Below, piece after piece: positions 21,295-31,899 of a stretch of DNA of 64,000 nt. A model generated the notes under the pieces. That model had not been told where the DNA came from and did not search any database. It worked only from the letters and a program-made list of their open reading frames with translations. The position numbers and the translations under genes are program-made. Numbering within the stretch: the stretch's first letter is position 1; the number at the start of each line of letters is the position of its first letter. The stretch comes from Aphanomyces cochlioides (lineage: Eukaryota > Oomycota > Saprolegniomycetes > Saprolegniales > Verrucalvaceae): contig JAHQRK010000007.1 of NCBI GenBank assembly GCA_019828595.1, positions 1,178,001-1,242,000 on the forward strand, read 5' to 3'.

Positions 21295-23355
21295 CTCATA
21301 CGACAGGTTCCGTGACATGTTTTAACAGCACACATTGAGCGACTTACTATTTGCTGCACACAGTAATATATAGTGGGTTCGATAGAGGAAGAAAAACGCA
21401 GGTTGTTGATGGAAAAAAAACATGGTGTTCCAAGATAAAAACGTGATGAATTTTTGACTTATGATGGGCACAAATAATCCTGATGGCATATTCCGTGACA
21501 TCACTATCCGTATCCGGAAAACCTCACAATACGCCAGCAACTACCATGTGCTCAGTTTCGTCGTGGACCGCGCGTTTGCGCTTGCGTCGCGTGGGCTTTT
21601 GCTTGTCCTCCATCGCCATAGTTCTTCTTTCCATCTTTTCTTTGTTCTTGATTGCAACTTGCAGTTTCTTCAAGACAGCAGCAGAGCGTCGTATGTCGCG
21701 TGCTTTCTTGTTTTCGGCCATAACGCGTTGCTTTTCAAGGTACGCGTCTTCTCTCTCCTTCACGGCCTTTATAATTGCTTCTGTAGTCATCAAGCAGCCC
21801 CCGTGAACCCATGTGTCTTGTACCTTTGGGGCTTTCAAGCGTTGCTTCATCTCAATCAAATGAGATGTGTTCAGATGGACGACTCGAGCTGCATCGGGAT
21901 CAATGTTGAGCTCTCGAAGCAAGACATCAGCCGCGGGTGAAATGGAGATTGCTGGCTGGATAAGCACTGTTCGTTGCATTGAGTGTGGCTGATCACCAAC
22001 TATCTTTGATAACATCACATCCAAGCACAAAGGCCACAGTCCGGTCTTCTCAAAACCACTTACAATGTTTGCCCTTGAGACGCTTTTGGCCAAAGCCCGA
22101 GATCCAACGGCAACCATGTCACCCAGCTCTGGCGTTGTTTTGTTTAACGATATGAAATTGACAATTTCTTTGTCCAGATTGCGTTTGAAATGGAAAAAAA
22201 CTGTTGCGTCAAGTGGCTGCAAAAAGTGTGATGTGTGTGATGGAAGCGCATACAGCAGTAGACCATTCTCCTTTGCATAAGCAAGTGTTCAAGCCGACCA
22301 ATGGGCTTTGTATCCATCCATGCACAACAAAACAGGTCGCTGGGGGGCAATTTGGTCCACAAACCAAGTAAAGTATTGAACAAAAAGCTTCGTTGTCAAG
22401 AATGACGATTCGGAAGCAGCAAAGTTTGAGCCTTCCATGGCACCGTGAGTCCACCGCTGTGCAATATTTTTTCCAGGGAATATAAAGAAATGTGGCAAGT
22501 AGTCCCCTGCAGCATTCATACAGACCAATGCAGATACGTTTCGACGGCATTGTGAGGTCTGAACGTTAGCCGCTTGTCCCTTTGGAGCAATGACTCGTCG
22601 TTTGTTTCTTGAACCTTGGGCACACATGCCAGTTTCGTCCAAATTCCTTAGCCGTTCGGGTGTAATGCCATTGTCGCGAATAACTTTCTCAATTGCAGAA
22701 TAGTGATCAGTGACGACTTCCTCCGTGCTTCGCATTGCACGATTGGTCTCTAAAAACTGCGCTTGTCGGTGTGATATTTTGTCTTTGTGGCGCTTGACGA
22801 ATCGTTGAACGAATCGTTTGGATGGAAAACCACTTGGAATTATGCGTGCGTGGGGGCTTTCGTCAATACAGCGACGGATGAACCCAGCCAACTCGTTGTT
22901 TGTAAAGCATTGGCCGTGTTGGGCGCGCTGATTGATGGCGTCTATCAAGCCCATCTCCTCGCCCTGGGTAAGAACTGAAACTGGTCCGTTGGTTGCATTC
23001 ACTTCGACAGTCCCTTTAAGACGCCGATCGAGGAGCATGCGACCAATGCCATGTTTGGCAGCAGCGCCTCTGCAAGACATGTTGTTATCTCGGACATCAA
23101 TAAGGGCCATTTCAACCCTCTGGAGAAGATCTTCATCCATAGCGGAACCCTGAAGGTCTTGTTGGAAGGGGGAGAAATGACGTATCACCCACAAAACTTC
23201 GTCGATTTCTCTGTTTCGAACGGCAATACGTCGTGTCTGTGATTGGTCAGAATCGCGTCTTTTTATTATCATTAAATGAGCCAATCCTTGCGAGGCAAAA
23301 GCGCGAGATGACAAATGTCACGGAATGTGTCGTGTCACGGAATTTGTCGTGCAAG
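21295..23355. mobile_element. pogo-like DNA transposon
   Basis: A 2061-bp element flanked by TA (21293-21294 and 23356-23357). Terminal repeats are imperfect: CTCATACGACAGGTTCCGTG on the left and, complemented, CTTGCACGACAAATTCCGTG on the right (18 of 23 positions alike). A further copy of the TGTCACGGAAT motif sits just inside the right end. It carries one minus-strand DDE_1 transposase with a single stop. The boundaries rest on short repeats. Confidence 0.75.
21524..23272 (-). pseudogene. DDE_1 (pogo/Tigger/jerky-like) transposase with one premature stop
   Basis: One frame runs from an ATG near 23272 (or the better-placed ATG at 23140, MDEDLLQRVEMAL) to 21524, broken only by an in-frame TGA at 22289-22291. 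The N-terminus has a pipsqueak-type helix-turn-helix (NMSCRGAAAKHGIGRMLLDR), then the CENP-B-like second DNA-binding part, then the catalytic region with LRNLDETGM (first Asp), RPVLLCMDGYKAHWS (second Asp) and the downstream QPLDATVF. The frame resumes without shift after the stop (LAYAKENGLLLYALPSHTSH). The C-terminal 100 residues are Lys/Arg-rich. A single base substitution separates it from a full frame. Confidence 0.88.
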
Positions 23356-23374
23356 TACATAAAATATTGGTATA

Positions 23375-24320
23375 TTGCGTGTGTGTTCGGCTGCGCAAAG
23401 TCGCAGCTGTTCTTTTGAACCAGTCAAATACGTTTATGATCAAGGAGGCTGCATCGCGAATGCTGACCGGGACGCGTACTTCTTGAAACAGCTCCTTTTG
23501 CAAAAGGAAGCCGGGAAGCAGTCAGACAAAGGCTTTAAGAAAGAAGCGTGGTCGGCGATAGTGACGAAGTTTAACAACCGATTCTCGTTATCCTTGAGCA
23601 TCAGCCAGCTCAAGACGAGATACAACCAAGTAACTACACACACTGTCTTCTTAATCTATGCTTTGTCTAGTTGAAAGCTGACTGGAAACTCTTTAAATCC
23701 ATCACGGATGATAGTGGCTTTGGGTGGGACGCGGATAAACGAGCCCCGACTGCGCCATTAGACGTGTGGACTGAGAGAATTGAGTCAAAGCCAAGGCCAA
23801 TTCAAGCCAAGATAAGACAATTCAAGTTTATGGCATGGCAAACCAAGACTCTCTTCTCGAATTGTTTGATTGAACCTATGCGACCGGTGCGTATGCATCG
23901 TCAATCGGGTTATATGATTATGCTGACGACGATGAATTTGATGGTGACGACAAAACTGATGAAATTGAACGAGGAACAGAGAACGGTGAGGACATTTCAA
24001 GCGAGGACGAGCCGTCCCAAAAGCAGCCCCGAAATACAAGTGCAAGCGAGGACGATCCTCCACAAAAGAAACCAAGAAATGCAAGTGTGTCAACCACAGC
24101 TCGAAGTCGGCCATCCGCTGGAAAGGCAATTGCAGAATCTATCAAAGCTTTGGTCGAACTTGAAAGGGAGAAGCTTTCACAAACCAAAGGGGATAAGCCA
24201 TCGCTGACCGAGGCTACGACCCTTGCTGTGCAGTTGCTCTCAAGTGAGTATATGGACGTGATGAATGACAAACTTTCAAGACTATTAATTACTTTGAAGC
24301 ACTACGTAGTACTACAGTAG
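23375..24320 (+). pseudogene. Myb/SANT-like (MADF-type) protein remnant
   Basis: The first exon (to about 23627) lacks an in-frame ATG and encodes DRDAYFLKQLLLQKEAGKQS, KEAWSAIVTKFNNRFSLSLS and QLKTRYNQ. A 43-bp intron with GTAACT donor and CTAG acceptor joins it to LKADWKLFKSITDDSGFGWD. This is the domain found in transposon-encoded Myb_DNA-bind_3 proteins. A frame change near 23830 separates it from an acidic stretch and a C-terminal helix (SAGKAIAESIKALVELEREK). Missing start and frame change indicate a decayed copy. It may be the second gene of a lost Harbinger element. Confidence 0.6.
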
Positions 24321-24413
24321 TTGGTAAAATACTACTCTGTCCAATATTATTAACCTTCTAGGATGTGAAGAGAAACTATACTTTAGAAACATCTTGAATA
24401 AAGTATGATTTTT

Positions 24414-24508
24414 GCTGTGTGAGAATATTTCTCACGCAGAAGTTCAAGTTGGGCATATTTTTATTCTAACAAATCTTATGCGTGAGAAATATTCTCACAC
24501 AGAGCAGC
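24414..24508. repeat. Foldback element with nested palindromes
   Basis: The arms CTGTGTGAGAATATTTCTCA (continuing CGCA) and its complement at about 24480-24504 are identical over 24 bp and enclose an AT-rich centre. Each arm is itself a near palindrome (GTGAGAATATTTCTCAC). The whole can form a single hairpin of about 95 nt. It may be a small MITE; no target duplication was identified. Confidence 0.7.
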
Positions 24509-24823
24509 CAATCAATTCCAAGGATTAACCTCTCAAGAAATGTCGCATACCGGATAAAGTTGAAAAGTATAATATAAATGAAGTAGCCATAAAGCCAATC
24601 GGAAGGCAAAACAACTTAAGTAATTGTGCGTGTTCTGTAAAACAAGGCACAAAATTCCCTTGGATAAGTGGCAAATTTTATCCGGTGGCACCAAGCTATC
24701 TTAGCTTTGATTGGACGCAGTTTGAAAATTTAAATCTGCTTATCCGTCACATTCTTGTTTTCACAAAACTAATTCACCATTTCGCTTCCTCTTCTGAACA
24801 TCGCATACATCCTGGTCACCGTT

Positions 24824-25126
24824 ATGGCGAGTAACCTCTGTGCGCGATGCCGGCTTGATGGAGCAACGGCGGTTCTCCGCCGCTGTGCTCGTTGTGGCGG
24901 TCACGTCCACCATATGTGCGCGTTGGAGCTTGCAGCCGAGCAAAATTGGGACGAAGTATCTGAGGGATCGGAGGTAAGCTCGACTGCAATGCTGACATTG
25001 ACATGAATTCAGGTGTGCAGTGTTGATTGCTACAGTGCTAGCCGAGGAGGTGCGGCATTGCTGCCCACCGGACTCTCTTGTGTAGATAATAAGCTCAAAT
25101 TTGCATCTAATTTTATGGTCAAATAG
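24824..25126 (+). CDS. Small cysteine-rich zinc-binding protein or orphan exon
   Basis: An ATG opens a frame with four CxxC-like pairs (LCARCRLDG, RRCARCGGHVHHMC) that looks like a treble-clef or PHD-like zinc site. A GTAAGC donor after SEGSE and a CAG acceptor 39 bp later join it to VCSVDCYSASRGGAALLPTG, which ends at TAG near 25126. Total is about 87 residues. Similar cysteine clusters occur at the C-terminus of piggyBac transposases and in transposon-borne proteins, and the decayed piggyBac copy lies just downstream, but its orientation and position do not prove a link. Confidence 0.45.
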
Positions 25127-25337
25127 GCACCCAATTTGAAGAATATCACTTCTGTTTGGCCATTCCAATATTTGCGTGCTCTGTGGTGAAGACACGGCGA
25201 TTCAAGGAGAAAGCATCAAGCCGTGCAGTGCTCGTGAAAAAGGTTGTTCACACTATATACATTCTACCTGCTCAATATACCAATTTGGTATCAAGGTTGA
25301 GTCGCATACATTTATCAACATATCTTATTTAGTGTGT

Positions 25338-25598
25338 CTAGGTTTGCAGTAGTAAATGTAAAAAATGGTGTACACCTGTTGTGAAGGAGCGCTCGAAGAC
25401 GGACTTGAAAGTTGCACGCACACATCCACGGAGCCAATAGGGACCGCATGCTTCATAAAATTTCAACAGCTTCGGATCATTGCCATGAATTTCTACTTCT
25501 TCCATTGGCTTAAAAGCAACGTATTGCATCTCCGTGGCTGACTTGAAAGATGTTGCCAAAGGCGATGACTTCGTCGCCCCGCATTTTGAGCTGGACAA
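25338..25598 (-). CDS. Unassigned 86-residue open frame
   Basis: The frame from an ATG encodes a fairly well-behaved protein sequence (MQYVAFKPMEEVEIHGNDPKLLKFYEACGPYWLRG) and stops in a low-complexity region. I do not recognise it. It may be a fragment of a host gene displaced by the surrounding repeats. Confidence 0.35.
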   Translation of the reverse strand: MSSSKCGATKSSPLATSFKSATEMQYVAFKPMEEVEIHGNDPKLLKFYEACGPYWLRGCVRATFKSVFERSFTTGVHHFLHLLLQT

Positions 25599-25602
25599 AT
25601 GA

Positions 25603-27140
25603 TTGTCATACAGTCATACTGTACTATATTCTGATCCAACATGGTCAGTGCTATTTTTTGCAACATCCAGAGGACTCCATTTCACTGTCGATTCTTTCAC
25701 TTTTCTTGGAGACTTAGGAGCGGGGTCTCCATCCTCCTTCCTCAAAGTCGCGAAGTCCGTTCAAAAGGACGAAAAAAATGGACCTCACAAGCCAAGAGCG
25801 AACGAGACACAATATATTGCTATGTGTACAATAAATTGGGTGGATACGCGATTTCACAAGCACGAGCCGACAGTTTGTACTACAACAATGCTCAAAGGTA
25901 CGTTGCTCGGCCAATATGATTGAAATTCTGGCCCTTGTAGGGATATCCAATTACGCTCGCATCCGAGCTGCATCTGCGTTTGATAGATCTAGAACATTTC
26001 TGTCAATCACGGCTTTTAGTCGTGAACATCACGAAATAATGTTGTCAGACGTCGCTGATCTGAATCGCGACCACTCAGAAGAAGAGACAAGGGATGTAGA
26101 CGACGGATTCAAAGATGCCTCCAGCTCTGACGACGATTTGACGGAGTAAGTTGAACGATCGTGGAAACAAATGACGACACCACGCTGGAGCACGTTGAGG
26201 AACTTCAAAATGTGAAGTGGGAGTATGGTGTTCAATGCTCTGGTCCACAAGCTTTTTTGTCCATGACGATGATGTGACGCCACCAGAAGAGTTGAAAGTG
26301 AAAGCCAAGTTTGAGGGGTTGTTTGAAAATCCCGTCAAAGGTTTGCTCGCTCAATGATCTATTCTCTAAATTGCACCCAGGCTTTTTAGGCATAATGCCA
26401 CTGGACTATTGGCGACAGGTTCTTCTCATGACAAACAAGAACGCACACAAACAGCGGGAGGCAAGTAGTCGTGGTCATGTTGGTGGCCGTCCATTTGTGT
26501 GCGATTTCAGTCTTGGGGAGATGATGAAGTTCATTGGAACTCTGATCATGATGAGCGTGGTTCGCGCTGGCGAATACAGGCTGTACTGGCAAGACCCAGA
26601 GCGGCTTTCCTTCTTCCTGCCAGGTGCAATTTTTGCATACTTATACGAACGCAACTTATCCTTTCGTAGGAGGAACGACAATAAGGTCTATCATGACGAT
26701 TGATCGGTTTAAAGCTCTCCGTGCTTGTCTTACATTCAATGACGTTCGAAATGATTATGGCGCCTTCGACCGCTCATCAATCTGCTGAAATCCTCATTTA
26801 AGTTGTTTGTGATTGCTGGTCGAGAAATCTCTGTAGATGAAGCGTCCATTCCATGCCGCTCATCTCACGCTCGCTCGCTCATAGTCTACAATCCAATGAA
26901 GCCGCTGGGTAAATATCACTTTCGAATTTACACTGCGGCCTGTGCTACAAGTTGGTATGTTCATGACTTTAAAGTGCATGCCAAGGCTTCTTCGACATTC
27001 GACACGCCAAACGATGTGGGGACAGAAAATGAAGACAGCAATATGAACGACAGCCATATGACTTACTCCCCGATGGAGGCAACCACATCATTTCTAATGC
27101 GTTCCGCATGGGAGCTTGACGGGTGTACGAGGCAATGAGT
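25603..27140 (+). pseudogene. Decayed piggyBac-type (DDE_Tnp_1_7) transposase
   Basis: Fragments in several frames line up with a piggyBac-type transposase: an acidic N-terminus (25916-26149), then FSLGEMMKFIGTLIMMSVVR, YRLYWQDPERLSFFLPG, RFKALRACLTFND, and REISVDEASIPCRSSHARSL with NPMKPLGKYHFRIY, which contains one of the catalytic Asp residues (the DEA motif). Multiple frameshifts and stops interrupt it, and the C-terminal half is lost. I could not locate terminal repeats or TTAA duplications with confidence. Confidence 0.75.
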
Positions 27141-27267
27141 TCTAGTTCGAGTTCATTGGACCAGAGCGCTACAGACTGTTCTTCCATGATTCCCCCTATT
27201 ATAAAATCGAACATATTCTGGATTGGCTTGTTCGAAATTCTCAAATGATATTTTGCAGATATATTTT

Positions 27268-27322
27268 TCGGAACTATATGGAGTTTTCTCGGTCATGGAA
27301 CTATATGGAGTTTTCTCGGGCA
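27268..27322. repeat. Two tandem copies of a 27-bp unit
   Basis: The unit GGAACTATATGGAGTTTTCT followed by CGGTCAT or CGGGCAT occurs twice head to tail. Short palindromes (ATGAC-TGCG-GTCAT and TGGTC-GTTTTAT-GACCA) follow directly. A related GTCATGACCAGGGTCGTGAC lies at about 27648, so a small inverted-repeat element may occupy 27320-27670. Confidence 0.6.
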
Positions 27323-27890
27323 TGACTGCGGTCATGGTTCATTTTTGGTCGTTTTATGACCAGGATAAAATATTCTGTTTTTTCATTTTTCTTTCACAAT
27401 AGGACACCGAAAATCTTGTTTTCAAGCTTAAATCAGGCATCACAAGACATGTAAACTTTGTAATGACCGCTCTAGCAGTAGAGATGGCTCTCATCATGGA
27501 GCATGATAGTCTTGACCTTGGCAGGAGTGATGACAACGAGTGTTTGTATTAGCTTAAAATTAGTATGATGACCAGAGTTAAATATATCTCGAATATTTAT
27601 TCAAAAACAGCCAATTTGGAAACTATATCTCTGATATTTATTTTCTTTGTCATGACCAGGGTCGTGACCGCAAAATTTATATTTGTGGAGGAGACGGTTG
27701 GAGAAAGTGATATAATTGACATAAAATAGTGTTATTAATGCACCTTTGACGTATGACACTTCTTCTAAATTAATGTTAAAGTAGTATACTTTACACACTA
27801 TTTCGATACTACCACAATCGGAGACATGGATCGTGGCGGTTTGAGCAGTTGAGTCAACCGCAGAAAGACGAAGCTCACTTTCGTTTCACA

Positions 27891-29616
27891 ATGAGCGCAA
27901 TGGATGCGACTATTGAGTCGTTCACGCTCAATAAGTACTGGGCAGCTTCCATGCCGGCGGTGCGTGCACAAATTCATTTGATTTTGAATAAAAGTCTGGC
28001 GATATAGGACCATAAAGCTTGTGCTCTCTTGGTAGCGAGTGGATTGTTTTTGCCGCTTTTGTACTCAGTGGGTCTATCGATTCTCCATCAAATCCACTAC
28101 TGGTGTACTGCCAGACTTCCTAGCTTAACGTATCATGAATCGTCGAAGCTGGTTGATCGTATTCTTCAATCGTGTCCTCTGCTTGGTATGGCAGTCTTTC
28201 GATTATCTCATCACTGTTTCTTCCAGTGCAGCCTTACCATCCAACATGGTTCTTGTTCAACGGGTATTATTCCTTGGTATGATGAATCGTTTGTTAAGCT
28301 GCTTCTAGCCATTTGCAATCGGCGCGAGTCATGGCAGAAGATGAAGACATTCATCCTCAAGTTCAATACAAGCGAGAACTTCTTGATCTCTCGGATGGTG
28401 GCGTTGTCTCCTTGGACTGGGCTACATTTGCATCTGCCGAAGATCAAATCAATCAACCTACTGTGGTATGTGTGATTGCATGAAGCCCTGCATCACTTTC
28501 TCGTGATATAGCTCATGTTTCATGGCCTTGCTGGCAACAGCCAAGCGGTTCGTTCTTCATACGCCTCCCATCGCGCACTATGACGGCTCTTTTGTAGAAA
28601 TATGCTCGAGTCCAAGCCGACAAACTCCTCAACGCTGGCTTTCGTGTGGTTGTTATGAACGCCCGGGGTTGTGGTAAAACTCCTGTACGAACACCAAAGG
28701 TATGCAGTCGGTCATGTCGTCAATATCTAAATGTCTTCGCCAAAGCTATTCTGCGCTGCATACACTGAAGACGCACGCGAGGCTGTTATTCATATTCGTC
28801 AGCGCATCGGGGCTACGGTTCCCCTTATTGGTCTTGGCTTTTCTCTTGGGGCTAACATTTTGCTCAAGTACTTGGGTGAAGAAGGTAGCAGCGCTCAGCT
28901 CACAGCAGCCGTTTCAATCTGCAACCCGTACTGCTTCACGGCTACGTATCAGTTGCTCACATATTCGTGGTTCCACCGTGTTGTGTACAACAGCACACTT
29001 GGGAAATGCCTCGTCCGGTTCTTCTTTGAACATGTGCGTTCATTATTCAATGTTGAGCTCATTTTGGCATAGTCGAATGCTCCTGAGACGCACGAAGACC
29101 ATCCTGACATCGACTTGAAAGCGTTGAGAAATGCAAAATACATTAGCGACTACGATGATCTGTACACGCGTCGTATCTACGGGTATGACACTGTAGCCGA
29201 GCTTTATCGTGATGCGTCGTGCACACCTTGTACGTCTCGCTGGCTTGTGTCATGTTAAGCATGTCGTAGATATCAAAAAGATTGCCGTTCCTGCCTTGTG
29301 TATTTCGGCAAAAGACGATCCAGTTTGTGCAGCCGTGGCGATTCCATATCTCGATTGCAAAGTGAATCCCAATGTTTTGCTTGCGGTCACACACGGGGGT
29401 GGTCACATTGGCTTATTCACAGGGCAATGCAAACCCAAAATGTGGTGGAGCGATGTCGCCTTGCAATATTGCAAGACCATCGTTGAAATGACTCAGGAAG
29501 GCCTTGTCTCGACCAACTTGCGAGCGGTGCAGGAGAACGGCGCCCTTTCGCCAGAGACGACAGTGCCTGAAACAAGTAATTTGCGCCACCGAGGAGCCAC
29601 AGTTGCTTCGTTGTAA
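27891..29616 (+). CDS. EMB8/YheT-type alpha/beta hydrolase, intact paralogue
   Basis: Nine exons (27891-27959, 28008-28185, 28227-28263, 28309-28465, 28512-28547, 28598-28699, 28746-29033, 29073-29229, 29270-29616) join to 1371 nt, 456 residues. An N-terminal hydrophobic helix (VASGLFLPLLYSVGLSIL) suggests membrane anchoring. The fold follows: QPYHPTWFLFNGHLQS, DGGVVSLDWA, LMFHGLAGNS, VVVMNARGCGKTPVRTPK, nucleophile Ser in GLGFSLGAN, acid Asp in AKDDPVC, His in GGGHIGLF. The family (ABHD1/ABHD3 in animals, EMB8 in plants, YheT in bacteria) contains lipases and phospholipases; the substrate is unknown here. It is the functional relative of the broken gene at 10720-20349, 7.5 kb away and in the opposite orientation. 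Confidence 0.92.
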
Positions 29617-30318
29617 ATACCTGTATCATTCAGATATCAGAGGTAACTCAGCTAAGAGCACAACATGTTTCCAAAAACGGAAATCGTTTCTGTTCACAAG
29701 AATCACGCGATCCAATTGCGTTTGTAGAAGAGATTTAAGACAGGCTGCAATTGAAATGATCATAAAGTCGAATCTAACGATCTTTTGGAGCTATCCTTAT
29801 CACCTGCATACTCAATTGTGACCAACCGCTTGTACCTGTTAGTGACTCGCACGCGGTGGATGATTGTCATGCTATCACACTTCTTCTTGGCTGCTCTGTG
29901 TATTTCGCCGTGAACTCCTCTCGGCGCAATGCTGCGTAGTGAACTGAAGGGCTACCAAAGGCAAACGCCAGGCTCGCTACGATCACGCAACGCTGTTCAA
30001 AGATGCAAAATGTTGAAAGAGGTGCATGGATATGTATCACTGGTATGAAATCTAGTGCTGCTAGCATTGCTCATGCCCTTCCTAGACACATTCAGCAGCA
30101 TGAGAAGCAACGACAGCGGCATTCGCAATAGCCCCACGGCGTCTTCATAGAAGGTGTTTGTGTCAATGACTGAAGCTGCACTTCAACTAGCACGGTAATT
30201 TTATTAATTTTCAACTTGATTTTTGTATAGAGCTGCATGAAATTAAATTGTGGAAAAAGTCAAAGTGGAAATTTCACCCAATCAACCAGAATCATACAAT
30301 CCATCGAGGGACCAACGC
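29617..30318. other. Intergenic region with a possible minus-strand remnant
   Basis: Between the hydrolase and NAD kinase genes. A minus-strand stretch around 30190-29870 can be read as a short spliced sequence (DTNTFYEDAVGLLRMPLSLL LMLLN in one frame) followed by an unrelated frame, and may be a gene remnant, but no start, stop or family supports it. Nothing else is seen. Confidence 0.25.
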
Positions 30319-31899
30319 ATGATGGACGAGATTCGGGAAGCTGCCGCTAGCTTGCAAAAGCTCCTGGCGGCGCTCGAGATAGAAGAAAAGGGCAATCACT
30401 CGGCGACGTGTATTTCGACGTGCAACCTCAGATCCCGCGTCGAGCAATTGGAACAGCAGATGAAAGATGTCGTGGAAGAAAAGGACTACTGGAAAAGACG
30501 CTGTGTGAACTACGAGGCGAGTTTTGCCACCATGGTACGCCGGACACGCACGAATTCCGAGCTCAAGGAAATTGCCAACTCGGTCACAGTACCCAAGACA
30601 AGTCCCCCGCGAGGCACATTGAACGGACCGCATTTTCACACGGATGTTGATCCATCGATTCCGCCATCGGCAATGGACAAGCGGTCATCCTTTCGACTTC
30701 TAAAATGCAGCGACGAAGAATGCGAAGTTTTTACGCCACTCAACAGGACGATTCAGACTCAGTGTCGTGCCAAGAACAATGTACAACTGATGTGGGAATG
30801 TCCCCCAACGACGGTTCTACTTATCAAGAAGCCAAACGAAGACAACGTGACGAAAAGTATGCTCCAAGTTGCCAAGTGGCTCATGGAAAACAAGCACATG
30901 CGTGTCTATCTCGAACCCAACGTGCATCAAGACGTAAATTTACCTGGCACCTACACATGGACGGATACTCAAGACTGGCATCAAAAGCAGTCCGAGATCG
31001 ATTTCGTTGTCACACTTGGCGGCGATGGCACGGTGTTGTGGGCTTCATCACTTTTCAATCGAAGCGTGCCCCCTGTCTTGTCCTACGCGATGGGATCTCT
31101 TGGTTTTCTTACGCCATTCGACGTCGCAGATTATTCAGGTTTGTCCTTTAAAGTAAAACCGAGTTCTCAGTGCTCATTGCGTCGTAGATTCATTGTCGAA
31201 GCTTATAGCCGGTGCTTTTCACATTTCGCTGCGTCAGCGATTGCTCTGCACGATCATTCGGGCCCATTTGACGCCTCAAATCGAGCCAATTCAAATGCCT
31301 ATACATGCCCTCAACGAAGTAGTGGTGGACCGCGGTCAAATGGCGGCACTCGTCGAGCTAGATTGCTACTGCGACGGTGTCGAGCTCACAAAAATCAGTG
31401 CTGATGGTATTATCATTGCATCACCGACTGGATCGACTGCTTATTCTCTCTCCGCTGGCGGCAGTATGACCCATCCAAGGTCTGGACAATTACTTCTCGA
31501 AATGTTTCTCACATCTGACTAGTGTTCCATGCATGCTCTTCACTCCTATTTGCCCTCATACTCTTTCCTTTCGACCTCTTCTCTTCCACGATAGTGCTCG
31601 CTTGCGGATTGTCGTGCCTGAAACAGCGCGCACATCGACGGTAAACCTTTGACTCCAACGCATTTCATTTGAAATTTATCCAGGTCATGGTATCATTTGA
31701 CGGCAAGATGCGCGTACCCATGAGTCGAGGAGATGCTCTTGAAGTCCGCGTCGCGGCGTATCCGCTCCCTTCTGTATGCAATTTGAACGAGAACGAAGAT
31801 TGGTTTGCGTCCGTCAAGAGCAATTTGAATTGGAACCAGCGCAAGGAAACCAAACCGTTCAACATTGACGACCAAAACTTCTCGATTAATAACCTTTAA
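30319..31899 (+). CDS. NAD kinase
   Basis: Four exons (30319-31138, 31188-31479, 31523-31640, 31684-31899) join to 1446 nt, 481 residues. The N-terminal 80 residues form a coiled coil ([21 protein letters not shown]). The catalytic part carries [11 protein letters not shown], the signature [27 protein letters not shown], then [31 protein letters not shown] and the hydrophobic-rich [15 protein letters not shown]. The last two are the NAD/ATP-site motifs of the family. It phosphorylates NAD to NADP. I preferred the ATG at 30319 because the frame above it begins only with a GTG just after a stop; an upstream exon is possible. The stop codon overlaps the stop region of the convergent ankyrin-PDZ gene by 4 nt. 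Confidence 0.95.

Noticed and set aside
24680..24720. A tRNA-like or structured RNA near the TTTATCCGG motifs
   Set aside because: No cloverleaf or conserved tRNA box could be drawn.
27320..27670. A MITE bounded by GCGGTCA-like ends
   Set aside because: The end similarity is short and no target duplication was found, so it is mentioned only as a possibility.
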